In this document: positions 50,198 to 59,784 of the stretch, one piece after another
Layout: the number at the start of each line of letters is the position of its first letter
How positions within the stretch are numbered: position 1 is the stretch's first letter
Assembly (NCBI GenBank): GCA_021730945.1
Contig: JAKFYH010000046.1
Span: 1-64,000 of the forward strand
Direction of reading: 5' to 3'
Origin: Acidobacteriota bacterium
GTDB lineage: Bacteria > Acidobacteriota > Vicinamibacteria > Vicinamibacterales > UBA2999
DNA length: 64,000 nt
Made by a program: the position numbers and the translations under genes
The notes under the pieces: generated by a model
Told to the model about the DNA's origin: nothing
The model's database searches: none
The model's input: the letters and a program-made list of their open reading frames with translations, nothing else

Positions 50198-51381
50198 TTC
50201 GCCGGCAGGTTCTCGTACCACTTCAGGCTGGAACCTCCCGTGCAGGCGATGTCCGTGCGCTTGTCGCCGTTGAAGTCCGCGGCCACGCAGCCGCTGCCGG
50301 GCATGGCATTGTCCTCGAGCACCGTCTTCGTCCACTCGCCGTTGCCCGACATGCGATACACGCGGACGCCGTTCGGCTTGCCGCGGAAGCCCGCGATCAG
50401 TTCGTCGACGCCGTCACCATCGAGGTCCGCCGAGATCAACGCGTGGCCGTAGTTCAGGCCGGTGTCGATCACCGTGCGGTTCGACCAGGTGTCGCCTTTG
50501 CCGGTGTAGACCACCACCTCGTTGTTCCGGTACGGCTGGGCGTTGCCGTGGAAGGGCTCCATCGTGGCGAGCACCCGGCCCCCCTTGTTTCGCACCGCCG
50601 CGACTTCGCCGGCGCCGTTCCACGGCCACTCCTCGGGGTTGCCGGCCACCAGTCGCGTGCGCGTCCACTGGCCGCCGCCGTAGCGATGCAGGTGCACGCC
50701 GAGAAAGCTCGCCGTGAGCAGCGCCTCCCGTCCCTTGCCGTCCCAGTCCACAGCCAGGATACCGTGCATCACGCCGTCTTCCGCGTCGGTGATGGTCTGG
50801 CGCTTCCAGTCGGTGGGATTGTAGGCATAGACGATGTTCTTGTCTTTGTAGTCCGGCATCCCCGCATTGACGCCCGCGAGCGGTGCGTTGATCAGCCACT
50901 TGCGGCCATTGCCCTCGACGTCGGCGAATCGCAGGCGGTGCGAGGCCGGGGTGCGATCGATCTCTTTCCCCGTCCACGGCTCGATCACATCAGGCCCGTG
51001 CGTGTAAACCGTCACGATGCCGGTGCTCTTTGCGGGCACGGTCGCGAAGCCGGTCGCGATCGCGATCTCCGGAATGCCGTCCTGGTCGGTGTCGGCCGCA
51101 GCAGCGTTGATCAATCCGGTAATTCCCGACGCAATCACGTGGCGCGCCCACGACGGATTCTCGAACCAGATCAACTGTTGGGTGCCGCCCGCGACGGCGA
51201 TCAAATCGACGCGGCCGTCCTTGTTGATGTCGGCGGCGTCGACTGCATACGCACCGCGGAGATCGGTTGCCACCTCGTGCGGCACCAGGGTCCACGGCGC
51301 CGACGCCTGGCCGCTGACGTGCGCCAGACTGACCGACACGACTCCCACTGCTCCAAGCCAACCGGCCACAGTCATGCGCAT
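50194..51381 (-). CDS. secreted FG-GAP/VCBS repeat protein
   Basis: 395 residues from the ATG at 51381 (GGAG 6 nt upstream). Signal peptide ([20 protein letters not shown]). Repeats with calcium-binding-like loops [28 protein letters not shown] and DFNGDKRTD predict a beta-propeller. Extracellular or periplasmic; ligand unknown. Longer upstream readings run through the thiolase region and are artefacts. First gene of the long ccm transcript; divergent from the DciA-like gene. Confidence 0.85.
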   Translation of the reverse strand: MRMTVAGWLGAVGVVSVSLAHVSGQASAPWTLVPHEVATDLRGAYAVDAADINKDGRVDLIAVAGGTQQLIWFENPSWARHVIASGITGLINAAAADTDQDGIPEIAIATGFATVPAKSTGIVTVYTHGPDVIEPWTGKEIDRTPASHRLRFADVEGNGRKWLINAPLAGVNAGMPDYKDKNIVYAYNPTDWKRQTITDAEDGVMHGILAVDWDGKGREALLTASFLGVHLHRYGGGQWTRTRLVAGNPEEWPWNGAGEVAAVRNKGGRVLATMEPFHGNAQPYRNNEVVVYTGKGDTWSNRTVIDTGLNYGHALISADLDGDGVDELIAGFRGKPNGVRVYRMSGNGEWTKTVLEDNAMPGSGCVAADFNGDKRTDIACTGGSSLKWYENLPAK

Positions 51382-51423
51382 ATACGCTCCAGGGGTAAGG
51401 GCGGGCTTCCGGCCGCCCGGCGA

Positions 51424-51717
51424 ATGATATTCTTGAGCCGCGTGATTCAGGTGAACAAAGTGATGCCTGCCGTCCTGGCGGAAGTCATTCGCAAGGGGCC
51501 GCTGTGCGACGAGAAGGTGACCCTGGCCTGGCGCCTGGCCGTGGGGCCGGCGATTGCCAAGGCGACGACCGTCCGGCTGGTTGCCGACGGCACCTTGCAC
51601 ATCAAGACCGAGAGTCAGGCCTGGATCGACGCCGTGCGCAAGTCGACTTCGCTGATTCAGATCCGGATGGGCGACCTGCTGGGCGAGAAGCTCGTGAAGC
51701 GGCTCGAATTCCGCTAG
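51424..51717 (+). CDS. DUF721/DciA-like protein
   Basis: 97 residues with the DUF721 core MPAVLAEVIRKGPLCDEKVT, AWRLAVGPAIAKATTVRL, and LHIKTESQAWIDAVRK. DciA proteins load the replicative helicase in bacteria lacking DnaC/DnaI. Shorter than E. coli-type DciA but typical of the domain alone. ATG at 51424 or, 18 bp further, GTG at 51441 (TATTCT lies 8 nt before it, so a leaderless start is possible). Confidence 0.8.
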   Translation: MIFLSRVIQVNKVMPAVLAEVIRKGPLCDEKVTLAWRLAVGPAIAKATTVRLVADGTLHIKTESQAWIDAVRKSTSLIQIRMGDLLGEKLVKRLEFR

Positions 51718-51726
51718 CCGGATTCC

Positions 51727-51780
51727 CCGACCAGCCTGACCCGCCCTACCAGCCCCACCCGCCCGACCAGCCTGACCCGC
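51727..51780. repeat. 9-bp tandem repeat between DciA-like gene and thiolase
   Basis: Six 9-bp units (consensus CYNACCMGC) in 54 bp of non-coding DNA. The 17-mer from GACCAGCCTGACCCGCC is shared with the metG linker at positions 60-76. Confidence 0.85.
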
Positions 51781-51804
51781 CCGATATGGCAAGATAGTCT
51801 CATC

Positions 51805-52986
51805 ATGCGAAGCGCCTTCATCGTCAGTGCAGCACGTATTGCGACCGGCAAATTCCTCGGCACGCTGAAAGACTTCACTGCCCCGCAGCTCGGTGCGATG
51901 GTCGTTCGCGAGGCCGTGTCCCGCGCGGGGATCGACCCTGCGATCGTGGACGAATGCATCATGGGCAACGTCGTCTCGGGCGGCGTCGGCCAGGCGCCAG
52001 CTCGACAGGCGGCGCTCAACGGCGGCCTCGCCGACCATGTGGCCGCGCTGACTATTAATAAGGTGTGCGGCTCCGGCCTCAAGGCCGTGATGCTGGCCCA
52101 GCAGGGCATCCAGACCGGCGACATCGACATCGCGGTGGCCGGCGGCATGGAGTCGATGAGCAACTGTCCGTACATCATCCCCAAGGTCCGCGAAGGGCTG
52201 CGGATGGGCAACGGCCAGGTGGTTGACCTGATGATCCACGATGGCCTGTGGTGCCCGTTCGAGAACTGGCACATGGGCAACGCCGGCGAAACCGTGGCCG
52301 ATCTCCACAGGGTGAGCCGCGACCAACAGGACCAATACTCCGCCGAAAGCCACCAGAAGGCAGCGGCCGCGGCGGCCGCCGGCAAGTTCGCGCAGGAGAT
52401 CCTGCCGGTGTCGATCCCCCAGAAGAAGGGCGACCCGGTGATGTTCGCCGTGGACGAGTCGGTGCGGGCCGACACCACGGCCGAGATCCTGCGCAAGCTG
52501 AAGCCGGCCTTCAAGAAGGATGGCTCGGTCACGGCAGGCAACGCGCCGCCGGTCAACGACGGCGCCGCCGCCCTGGTGGTCATGGGTGACGACAAGGTTG
52601 CCTCGCTCGGCCTCACGCCGCTGGCGCGGATCGTGGCCCAGGCCACAAGCGGGCTGGCGCCGAAGATGTTGCTGATGACGCCGGTGGAAGCGACACGCAA
52701 AGTGGTGAAGAAGGCGGGATGGTCGATCGCGGACATTGACCTGATGGAATTGAACGAGGCCTTTGCCGTGCAGGCGGTCGCCGTCATGCAGGAACTGGGC
52801 ATCGACCCGGCCAAGGTGAACGTCAACGGCGGCGCCGTCGCCCTGGGCCATCCCATCGGGGCATCGGGCGCGCGCATTCTGACCACCCTGATCTACGCCC
52901 TCAAGGACCGTGGACTCAAGCGGGGGGTGGCGACGCTCTGCCTGGGCGGCGGGAACGGCGTCGCACTCGCCATCGAAGTGCTGTAA
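51805..52986 (+). CDS. acetyl-CoA C-acetyltransferase (thiolase)
   Basis: 393 residues, a normal biosynthetic/degradative thiolase. Nucleophile Cys in [15 protein letters not shown] near residue 88, [19 protein letters not shown] near residue 345, and the terminal Cys in [11 protein letters not shown]. Reversible condensation of two acetyl-CoA or cleavage of acetoacetyl-CoA. A GATAGT hexamer is 6 nt before the ATG. The last 71 bp overlap the convergent DUF457 gene. Confidence 0.95.
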   Translation: MRSAFIVSAARIATGKFLGTLKDFTAPQLGAMVVREAVSRAGIDPAIVDECIMGNVVSGGVGQAPARQAALNGGLADHVAALTINKVCGSGLKAVMLAQQGIQTGDIDIAVAGGMESMSNCPYIIPKVREGLRMGNGQVVDLMIHDGLWCPFENWHMGNAGETVADLHRVSRDQQDQYSAESHQKAAAAAAAGKFAQEILPVSIPQKKGDPVMFAVDESVRADTTAEILRKLKPAFKKDGSVTAGNAPPVNDGAAALVVMGDDKVASLGLTPLARIVAQATSGLAPKMLLMTPVEATRKVVKKAGWSIADIDLMELNEAFAVQAVAVMQELGIDPAKVNVNGGAVALGHPIGASGARILTTLIYALKDRGLKRGVATLCLGGGNGVALAIEVL

Positions 52987-53458
52987 GCGCCGCGAAGGGT
53001 GGGCCGAGGATCAAGACCTCCTTGATCACGGCCCAGCCATTGTGGCTGACGAAGTTCGGCAGCCAATAGCGCCGCGAGATGGCCTCGAAGACGAAGGCAT
53101 CGGCAAAGTAGTAGCTGGAGGTCAACGGCCACAGGGCCATGACGCCCAGTGGCGGCGTGTCGTCCGACCCCAGCCAATCGAAGAGCACATGAGTGGACCA
53201 CGCCAGGGCCACGGTCACGGCCAGCGCGGGATGGCGACCGCGCGTGACGGCGAGGGTCACGAGGCCGGCGACGATCGCGGCACCCAGGCTGTGGGTTTCC
53301 ATGTTGTGCCGGCCCCATAAGAAATCCAGGTCGGGCGCTATCGCGGCACACGCGACGATGGCTAAGGTGCCAGCAGGGCTAAGGGTGCCTGGGGAGCGGG
53401 GGCTCATCGCCAACCCGACAATCAGGCCCCCAAGTGCATGTCCGACCGGGCTGGGCAT
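52916..53458 (-). CDS. membrane-bound metal-dependent hydrolase (DUF457/YdjM-like)
   Basis: 180 residues from the ATG at 53458. [15 protein letters not shown] carries the first conserved His; [19 protein letters not shown] and [19 protein letters not shown] supply the Asp/His metal residues. Four membrane segments. YdjM-like proteins occur widely; the reaction is not established. Its 3' end runs antisense through the last 71 bp of the thiolase gene; the Arg-rich tail is encoded there. Confidence 0.82.
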   Translation of the reverse strand: MPSPVGHALGGLIVGLAMSPRSPGTLSPAGTLAIVACAAIAPDLDFLWGRHNMETHSLGAAIVAGLVTLAVTRGRHPALAVTVALAWSTHVLFDWLGSDDTPPLGVMALWPLTSSYYFADAFVFEAISRRYWLPNFVSHNGWAVIKEVLILGPPFAALTALRWRVRRRSRRPGRASPPPA

Positions 53459-53605
53459 CACCTCACCGTACGAGGTTTTGGCGATACAGGTCAAACCTCC
53501 GCGTCGCAAGACCTGCGATCCGGCCAGAAAACAGGCGAAAGTGGTCGTTTCCCCTAAAGTGTTGAAAATGAACCTGAAGCGGCTGGCAGGTGCACGGATT
53601 TACGC

Positions 53606-53634
53606 TTGACTTTCGCTTGGCGCGTTTCTAGGAT
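53606..53634 (+). promoter_or_regulatory. sigma-70-type promoter of recA
   Basis: TTGACT (53606-53611), 17-bp spacer, TAGGAT (53629-53634). Leader of about 23 nt to the recA ATG. No LexA-type inverted repeat was recognised around it. Confidence 0.8.
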
Positions 53635-53663
53635 CAGTCCTGTCCGGAAAGGACCACATTCAC

Positions 53664-54698
53664 ATGGCATTAGACGAACGACAGGAACGAATCAAGGCGC
53701 TCGACATCGCGGTCGGCCAAATCGAAAAGCAGTTCGGCAAGGGCTCCATCATGCGGCTCGGCCAGAACAAGGCCGTGGCCCCGGTCGACTTCATCTCGAC
53801 CGGCGCCCTCAGCATCGACTATGCGCTGGGTATTGGCGGCGTCCCGCGCGGACGCGTCATCGAAATTTTCGGGCCGGAATCGTCCGGCAAGACCACGCTG
53901 GCCCTGCAGGTGATTGCCGAAGCCCAGAAGACGGGAGGCCTGGCCGCCTTTGTCGATGCCGAACACGCGCTCGACGCGGCCTATGCCAAGAAGCTGGGCG
54001 TCGACATCGATAATCTGCTGGTGTCCCAGCCCGATAATGGTGAACAGGCCCTCGAAATCGTCGAGGTCCTGATCCGTTCCAACAGTGTCGACGTCTGCGT
54101 CGTCGACTCGGTGGCGGCCCTGGTGCCCAAGGCCGAAATCGAAGGCGACATGGGCGAAGCCCAGATGGGCCTGCAGGCACGCCTGATGTCGCAGGCCCTG
54201 CGCAAGCTGACCGGCGCGGTATCCAAGTCGAAGACCTCGTTGATTTTCATCAACCAGTTGCGCGAGAAGATCGGCGTCATGTTCGGCAATCCCGAAACCA
54301 CGACCGGCGGCCGGGCCCTCAAGTTCTACTCGTCGGTCCGCATCGACATCCGCCGGATCGGCGCCATCAAGGACGGCGAGGCGGTCGTGGGCGGACGCAC
54401 GCGGGTCAAGATCGTCAAGAACAAGATGGCGGCGCCCTTCCGCGAAGCGGAGTTCGACATCATGTACGGCGAGGGCGTCTCGCGCGAAGGCGACCTCATC
54501 GACATCGCGGTCGAGCACAAGATCATCGAGAAGAGCGGCGCCTGGTTTGCCTACGGCGGCGAACGTCTCGGCCAGGGCCGCGAGAACGTCAAGAACTACC
54601 TCAAGGAACACATCGAGCTGCGCACAGCGATCGAGGAAAAAGTGCGCAAGGCGCTCGGCATGTCGCGCGAACCAGAGCCGGCAGCCGTCGGAGCCTGA
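53664..54698 (+). CDS. recA: RecA recombinase
   Basis: 344 residues. Walker [14 protein letters not shown] near residue 71, [23 protein letters not shown], the L2 region [30 protein letters not shown] (continuing) and the C-terminal domain ending [11 protein letters not shown]. Catalyses strand exchange and LexA cleavage. Ribosome site GGAAAGGACC upstream of the ATG. Confidence 0.98.
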   Translation: MALDERQERIKALDIAVGQIEKQFGKGSIMRLGQNKAVAPVDFISTGALSIDYALGIGGVPRGRVIEIFGPESSGKTTLALQVIAEAQKTGGLAAFVDAEHALDAAYAKKLGVDIDNLLVSQPDNGEQALEIVEVLIRSNSVDVCVVDSVAALVPKAEIEGDMGEAQMGLQARLMSQALRKLTGAVSKSKTSLIFINQLREKIGVMFGNPETTTGGRALKFYSSVRIDIRRIGAIKDGEAVVGGRTRVKIVKNKMAAPFREAEFDIMYGEGVSREGDLIDIAVEHKIIEKSGAWFAYGGERLGQGRENVKNYLKEHIELRTAIEEKVRKALGMSREPEPAAVGA

Positions 54699-54716
54699 CC
54701 CGTGAACCAGCGCGTG

Positions 54717-54740
54717 GAGGCAACCCCTTAGGGTTGCCTC
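54717..54740 (+). terminator. hairpin after recA
   Basis: Perfect 10-bp arms GAGGCAACCC and GGGTTGCCTC with a CTTA loop, 18 bp after the recA stop. No T-tract follows, so it may end or attenuate transcription into the PAP2 gene. Confidence 0.6.
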
Positions 54741-54746
54741 GAATCC

Positions 54747-55271
54747 GTGGGTTTCGACACCGCGCTCTTCCACGACGTCATCCGGCTGCGGCAACCGTGG
54801 CTGGATGACGTCATGGTCCTGGCCAGTGCATTGGCCGGGGGCGGATTCGTCTGGATCGTGCTGGCGCTGATCGTCTCGGTGCTGCCCCGTTATCGGGCCG
54901 ATGCCTGGCGCTTGTTGCTCGCCGTCGGCTTCTCGTTTCTGCTCACCGACGTGGTGCTGAAGCCGTGGCTCGAGCGGCCGAGGCCGTTCGACGCCGATCC
55001 AACGGTGTCGGTGATCGTCGGAAGGCCCGTCACCTCATCCATGCCATCTGGCCACACCACCCAGGCCGTCGCCGCGGCCGTGGCCGGTGCGCGCCTGCTG
55101 CCGGGCCTGGGATGGGCGCTGTGGCCCTTCGCCGGGGTGGTGGCCTTGTCACGGATCTACGTCGGCGTCCATTGGCCGACCGATGTCGTGGCCGGCGCCA
55201 TCATCGGCTTGGCGTGCGGATGGTTGGTCGTGGGAGGCCGATTACCGGCCCGGCCTTACTTGGATCGTTGA
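54747..55271 (+). CDS. PAP2-family membrane phosphatase
   Basis: 174 residues, about five membrane helices. Motifs of the vanadium-peroxidase/PAP2 fold are complete: KPWLERPRP near residue 75, SSMPSGHTTQ near residue 100, and SRIYVGVHWPTDVVAG near residue 140. Likely dephosphorylates phosphatidic acid or undecaprenyl pyrophosphate. GTG start 6 bp after the recA hairpin; expression may rely on readthrough. Confidence 0.9.
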   Translation: MGFDTALFHDVIRLRQPWLDDVMVLASALAGGGFVWIVLALIVSVLPRYRADAWRLLLAVGFSFLLTDVVLKPWLERPRPFDADPTVSVIVGRPVTSSMPSGHTTQAVAAAVAGARLLPGLGWALWPFAGVVALSRIYVGVHWPTDVVAGAIIGLACGWLVVGGRLPARPYLDR

Positions 55272-55311
55272 GGCCGGTGCCAACCGAAGCTCGTGGTTTG
55301 CGAGCAATGGT

Positions 55312-55387
55312 TGGTGGCCAGGGAGGGAATTGAACCCCCGACACCACAATTTTCAGTCGTGTGCTCTACCAACTGAGCTACCTGGCC
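55312..55387 (-). tRNA. tRNA-Phe (GAA), CCA encoded
   Basis: 76 nt on the minus strand: acceptor GGCCAGG pairing with CCTGGCC, D-loop GCTCAGTTGGTAGAGC, anticodon loop CTGAAAA with anticodon GAA, T-loop GTTCAATTC, and a genomic CCA end. All arms pair. Confidence 0.97.
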
Positions 55388-55402
55388 TCTGGAGAGACAC
55401 CG

Positions 55403-55430
55403 ATTATAGCGCGGCCTTTGTTTTTTCCAA
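55403..55430 (-). promoter_or_regulatory. tRNA-Phe promoter
   Basis: On the minus strand TTGGAA (55430-55425), 16-bp spacer, TATAAT (55408-55403), about 15 nt before the mature tRNA 5' end. Confidence 0.75.
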
Positions 55431-55438
55431 AGAGACAC

Positions 55439-55930
55439 TCAGATCGTGGACCGCTTGACCGCGGTCAGCGGCACGTCCCGCCACATCCACACCGTCGGCG
55501 TGGCCGACCGCACCTCGCCGATTTCCGCTTCGATCCCTCTCCAGACCTCGCGCAGGGGGACCCAGGCGACGGTCCCTGGCGGCTTGGCCTTGAGCGCCGG
55601 ATGCAGGCTCCCCCGCAGTCCGAAGATGGCGAGGGAAACCGGCGCCGCGGACTTGAAGGCCATGACGATCTCGTTGCGCAGGTACGTCAACACGACCCTT
55701 GTGACCCACGACGAGACGCCCTGGCGATCGAGCTCGATCGCCAGCCGCATGATCGCCAAATCCAAAACGCCGAACAGCCTGGTCTGGCCGCGCTGGCGTT
55801 GCTGCAACTCGGTGCCGAGCTGGCACTGGACCAATAGATGACGAACGCGCCGCGCCGTACAGCGCCGCCCCGTCAATCGGCTGACGGCCTTCGCGGCTTC
55901 GACCGCAGTCATGAGCTTGAGTCCGGCCAT
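55439..55930 (-). CDS. MerR-like HTH protein, unknown function
   Basis: 163 residues. The N terminus AVEAAKAVSRLTGRRCTARRVRHLLV resembles a winged-helix/MerR reading head, followed by LFGVLDLAIMRLAIELDRQG (the MerR-type second wing and helix). The second half (LFGLRGSLHPAL, WVPLREVWRGIEAEI) is not recognised. ATG at 55930. Its promoter contains a 5-bp dyad between -35 and -10, suggesting self-regulation. It ends just upstream of tRNA-Phe. Confidence 0.55.
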   Translation of the reverse strand: MAGLKLMTAVEAAKAVSRLTGRRCTARRVRHLLVQCQLGTELQQRQRGQTRLFGVLDLAIMRLAIELDRQGVSSWVTRVVLTYLRNEIVMAFKSAAPVSLAIFGLRGSLHPALKAKPPGTVAWVPLREVWRGIEAEIGEVRSATPTVWMWRDVPLTAVKRSTI

Positions 55931-55955
55931 GGAGGGAAATGCTTACGCCTGCATA

Positions 55956-55984
55956 GTGTTATACGAACACCTAATGTTTGTCAA
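55956..55984 (-). promoter_or_regulatory. promoter and operator-like dyad of the MerR-like gene
   Basis: Minus strand: perfect TTGACA (55984-55979), then TATAAC (55963-55958) with a 15-bp gap. A dyad GTGTT-ATACG-AACAC (55956-55970) overlaps the -10. Confidence 0.55.
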
Positions 55985-55997
55985 TCGCAAGGAAGCC

Positions 55998-56042
55998 AAA
56001 AAGAGAGGCCTCCGATGAGTGCATTGCACCCACGGGAGGCCT
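55998..56042 (-). terminator. intrinsic terminator after the aminotransferase gene
   Basis: Minus strand: arms AGGCCTCC and GGAGGCCT (56042-56035, 56013-56006) with an inner GTGC/GCAC helix, followed by CTCTTTTTGG. It begins 20 bp after the stop codon. Confidence 0.88.
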
Positions 56043-56061
56043 TGGCGTGCCGATCGACTGC

Positions 56062-57381
56062 CTACTGAGCGGCCGTCGTCATGTAGCGCGACGCGTTTTC
56101 CGACACGTGCCGGATGCTGTCGAGCAGGTGATCAACCTCGCTTGGCAGGTTGTAAATGTGTGTAGCGGCCCGGCACGCATTCAAATTTCCGGTTGTCATC
56201 GTACGGATATAGATCCGGTCGCGCGACAGGATGGCCTGCTGGACATTGGCCATCGGAATGTCGCGCACGCTGAACAGCGTGAGGCCGGCCGCGAAGAGCG
56301 GGTCTTCCGACGTCCACATCTTCACGCCCGGAATGGCCTTCAGGCCGGTGCGGAACCGGGTGCTCAGTGCCCGGACTCGCGCCTCGATGTTCGGCTTGCC
56401 GATCGCCTTCTGCATCTCCACGGCCGCCGTCATGCCCAGCACCGACGGCACGTCGCGCTGACCAAACGCTTCATACTTCTTCGCGCCGTCCTTCGGGTCA
56501 CCGGGCGGCCCCATCAGCGGCCAGACCCGGTCCTGGATGTCGCGCCTGATGTAGCACACGCCGGTGCCGGTGCCGCACATCAGCCACTTCTGCCCCGCCG
56601 CGGCGTAGTGGTCGACGTTCATGGCCTTCATGTCGAGGTCCATCATGCCGAGCGGATGGGCACCATCCACCGAAATCAACAGGCCGCGCCGATGGGCGAG
56701 GTCGGCCAGTTCCTTGATCGGGGTGATCAGGCCCGTTACATAGGTCATATGACTGACCATGATGAACCTCGTGCGTGGCGTGATGGCCTTCTCGTAGAGA
56801 CCGACGATCTGGTCCACGCTCTGGGGCGGCGACGGGATCTCGATGACCACCGGCTTGATGCCAATGCGCTTGGCCAGGGTGGTGATGCACCCGATGCCAC
56901 CGCCGTGCTCGTGGTTGCAGTACACCACCTCGTCTCCGGCCTTCAGGTCGAGGCCGTGGGTGAAGATGTTCATGCCTTCCGTCGTGCTGCGAGTCAGGGC
57001 AATCTCGCCGGCCTCGGCGCCCATGAAGCCGGCCACCAGGGCACGCACCTCGTCCACCTCCTCGCGGCGGTAGTTATTGGACGGGTTCTCGGCAATCTCA
57101 CGAAAGACGCGCTCATTGGCCTCGAGCACGACCCGCGGCACCGGACCTTCGGTCCCGTTGTTCATGAAGGTCATGCCATCGAGAATGTTGAACTGGCTGC
57201 GGACCCGCCACCAGTACGCTTCGTCCAGCGGCCCGGACGGCTTGAGGTGGGCAATCGACAGCGTAGGGGCAATAACCTGCCCCCCCTCCCACGCCCCCAG
57301 CGAAGCGCCGGACCGGGCAAGCGCCCCGGTGGCCAACACCCCGCCCGACACTCCACGTATGAACCCGCGACGAGAGATCAC
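56062..57381 (-). CDS. Tat-exported class V aminotransferase-fold PLP enzyme
   Basis: 439 residues. Twin-arginine signal SRRGFIRGVSGGVLATGALA at the start, unusual for a PLP enzyme because the cofactor must be loaded before export. The fold matches isopenicillin-N-epimerase/cysteine-desulfurase relatives: TRSTTEGMNIF, VVYCNHEHGGG, ISVDGAHPLGMMDLDM (Asp for PLP), and the Schiff-base Lys in AAAGQKWLMCGTGTG near residue 270. Substrate unknown. It starts 30 bp after the DUF5916 gene and is followed by a strong terminator. Confidence 0.88.
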   Translation of the reverse strand: MISRRGFIRGVSGGVLATGALARSGASLGAWEGGQVIAPTLSIAHLKPSGPLDEAYWWRVRSQFNILDGMTFMNNGTEGPVPRVVLEANERVFREIAENPSNNYRREEVDEVRALVAGFMGAEAGEIALTRSTTEGMNIFTHGLDLKAGDEVVYCNHEHGGGIGCITTLAKRIGIKPVVIEIPSPPQSVDQIVGLYEKAITPRTRFIMVSHMTYVTGLITPIKELADLAHRRGLLISVDGAHPLGMMDLDMKAMNVDHYAAAGQKWLMCGTGTGVCYIRRDIQDRVWPLMGPPGDPKDGAKKYEAFGQRDVPSVLGMTAAVEMQKAIGKPNIEARVRALSTRFRTGLKAIPGVKMWTSEDPLFAAGLTLFSVRDIPMANVQQAILSRDRIYIRTMTTGNLNACRAATHIYNLPSEVDHLLDSIRHVSENASRYMTTAAQ

Positions 57382-57410
57382 GGCAGCCTCCCTTCCAAGT
57401 GCTCAGGTGC

Positions 57411-59705
57411 TTAGAAGTCGATGAGACGGGTGTACTTCACGACAAACGAACGGCCGAGTGTTTCGGCCACGGTCGAACTCAGCAGGTCACGCCGGTCGTT
57501 GAACACCACGAACAGTCCGGTGCCGCTCCGATCCAGCATGGCGAATCGAACATTGGACGAGAACTGGCCCGTCTGACCGTTGTATTGCAGTAGCGCCGAC
57601 ACGTTGGCCAGGGTGGTGAACGAGTAATTCGCCTTGATTGGCACCAGGTTGTTCACAAACGATCCATACGGCAGGTCAATCGCCTGCCGGGTCCACCCCA
57701 CGCTCGCGGTTGCCTTGGGAGTGATGCGGTAGTCGCTGCTGAACTCGACCGACTTGAAGTCGCCGTCATAGTAGTGGCCGACGCGGGCCCGGATCGTGCC
57801 GGTAACGCGCGCGCTGGGATTGTGGAAGTACTCGAGCGCGTGCTGCCACCAGTCGTACTGGCCGGCCGGAATCACGACCCGCTTGCCATCACGGTTATAG
57901 ACCTGAAAGGGCGACAGCGGATTGTCCTTGGCATAGTCCGAGAACCAGCCGAAACGCCCGCCCTGCTTGGGCTGGATTTCGAACGGATGGATGTGCCAGG
58001 CCTCGCTCTGCAGGTTGCCGTCGAAGTCGTAGTACGAGTTGTACGAGATGTGCGGCGCGACCCGGCGAATCCAGGTGATCTTTTTGGGCTGAGGCTGGAA
58101 GAACGCCCGAAACTCCGGCCGCCGGTAGCCGCGGCGTGGCAGGAAGCCGACTTCGGGATTAAAGGTCTTGCCAACCTGTGAATAGCCGCCGGAGATCTGC
58201 CACAAGTTGTTGGTGAAATTATAGAACGCGCGGCCGGCGTAGTCGCTGCCCAGGGCAGACGAGGCGCCGCCTGAATCGGTGCGGGCCAGGAACCCGGACA
58301 GCCGCTGGCTCGACGACAACTGGATGTTGGCGTCGAGGCCGTAGGCGCGGTTGTAGTCGTCGGCGGGCGCGTGGCTGCCGGTCCCCTGGCGGTTCACGAA
58401 GATGGCGCCGTAGCTCGACCGGCCGACCTCGCGCTGCATGCGCAGCACGCTGAAGTTGCTGGCCTGCCCCACCACCTGGGTACCGGCCGCGTTCTCGGCT
58501 TCATCAGTCTGGATGTTGAGGACGCCGACATTCCAGCCGCCGACCTTGCCGCTCAGCCGGGCGCCCGCCATGATGTCGATCGGCACGCCGGCCGACGACA
58601 GGCCGATCCGGCGCGAGAAGAACAGGTCGATGTTCTGGGGGTTGCCAAACTGGAACGTCGAGGCGTTCTCCAGGAAGAACGGCCGCTTTTCCGGAAAGAA
58701 CAAGTCAAAGCGGGTCAGATTGACCTGTTCTTCATCGGCTTCGACCTGCGCAAAATCCGTATTCACCGTCGCATCGAAGGTCAAATTCGGACGGATGCCC
58801 CACTTGAAATCCAGTCCGACGTTGGCCTTGCGGTCCACCTGACTGCCGGTCGTCCGGGTGTAGTCCTTGTTCACCGATCCGAGCGCGTACGGGATGAGCT
58901 TGATGTCGCGCCGGGCGGGCAATTCCAGCCCCGTCATCTTGGCGGCCATTGACACCCGGTAGATGTCGAAGCCACGCGGGATCGGCGCCAGGTAGACCTG
59001 TTCGTTCTTGTGGCGGATGTTCCGCATCACGTTGAAGCCCCAGGTCTGGTCGGAACCGGTCTGGTAGCGCAGCGTCTTGAGCGGGATGGCGATTTCAGCT
59101 TCCCACCCGCGCTCGGTGATCTGGCTCTTCACGGTCCAGTCGCCGTCCCAATTGGGATTGAAGGCACTAATCCCGCCGCGCTGGGTGCCGGCCCCGCCGC
59201 CGCCGCCCACCGACACGCCGCTGCTCTGCCCCTCGCGCGCCACCTGACCGTCGTACTCGATGCCCAGGGGATTGGTGCCGAACACAAACGCGTTCTGGTT
59301 GTCGTTGAAGGTATCAAGCGCGATGACCACCGAGTCGGTCTCGCTCAGGGACGCATCCCGCCGTGCCTGCGACACGATAATCTTCGAGGGGTCACGGTCG
59401 AACGCAATCACGCTGATATACAGGTTGCCCTTGCCGACGATGACCCGGACTTCGGTCTTTTCGCTGGCCGGCGCGCCCTCGATCGGGTCCTGTTGCGTAA
59501 AGTTGCTGTACGGCTGTACGGTCTGCCAGACGGCCTCGGTGACCCGCCCGTCGATGACCGGCGCGTCGGCCGAATCGGCGAGCTTCCCGACCGTAAAGGT
59601 GGGGCTGGCGGTCTGTTGGGCGAATGCAGGGGACGCGACCAGGATAAGGCTGAGCACGGCGACAACATGCAGGCAGCATGGGTAACGGTTTATAGGTCTA
59701 TGCAT
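57411..59705 (-). CDS. CBM9-like plus DUF5916 outer-membrane protein
   Basis: 764 residues. Signal peptide (VVAVLSLILVASPAFAQQ), then a carbohydrate-binding family-9-like domain to about residue 220 (APVIDGRVTEAVWQTVQPYS, RGWEAEIAIPLKTLRY). The rest is the DUF5916 barrel, with DFAQVEADEEQVNLTRFDLF and FPEKRPFFLENASTF as signatures and a final FVVKYTRLIDF. The protein is probably a surface-exposed barrel; ligand unknown. Abundant in Acidobacteriota and Bacteroidota. Divergent from the repeat protein. Confidence 0.88.
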   Translation of the reverse strand: MHRPINRYPCCLHVVAVLSLILVASPAFAQQTASPTFTVGKLADSADAPVIDGRVTEAVWQTVQPYSNFTQQDPIEGAPASEKTEVRVIVGKGNLYISVIAFDRDPSKIIVSQARRDASLSETDSVVIALDTFNDNQNAFVFGTNPLGIEYDGQVAREGQSSGVSVGGGGGAGTQRGGISAFNPNWDGDWTVKSQITERGWEAEIAIPLKTLRYQTGSDQTWGFNVMRNIRHKNEQVYLAPIPRGFDIYRVSMAAKMTGLELPARRDIKLIPYALGSVNKDYTRTTGSQVDRKANVGLDFKWGIRPNLTFDATVNTDFAQVEADEEQVNLTRFDLFFPEKRPFFLENASTFQFGNPQNIDLFFSRRIGLSSAGVPIDIMAGARLSGKVGGWNVGVLNIQTDEAENAAGTQVVGQASNFSVLRMQREVGRSSYGAIFVNRQGTGSHAPADDYNRAYGLDANIQLSSSQRLSGFLARTDSGGASSALGSDYAGRAFYNFTNNLWQISGGYSQVGKTFNPEVGFLPRRGYRRPEFRAFFQPQPKKITWIRRVAPHISYNSYYDFDGNLQSEAWHIHPFEIQPKQGGRFGWFSDYAKDNPLSPFQVYNRDGKRVVIPAGQYDWWQHALEYFHNPSARVTGTIRARVGHYYDGDFKSVEFSSDYRITPKATASVGWTRQAIDLPYGSFVNNLVPIKANYSFTTLANVSALLQYNGQTGQFSSNVRFAMLDRSGTGLFVVFNDRRDLLSSTVAETLGRSFVVKYTRLIDF

Positions 59706-59784
59706 CTTGATTTATGGGTGGTGGAATGACGAAAACGGATGCAGTGTACGCGATGGCCCAACGGCTGACAATGGGGACACGGCG

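Noticed and set aside
50194-52851. 885-residue FG-GAP protein
   Set aside because: The upstream two fifths is antisense thiolase; the signal peptide at 51381 marks the true start.
54717-54740. transposon end repeat after recA
   Set aside because: The arms are adjacent (4-nt loop), with no transposase and no target duplication, so a hairpin terminator is simpler.
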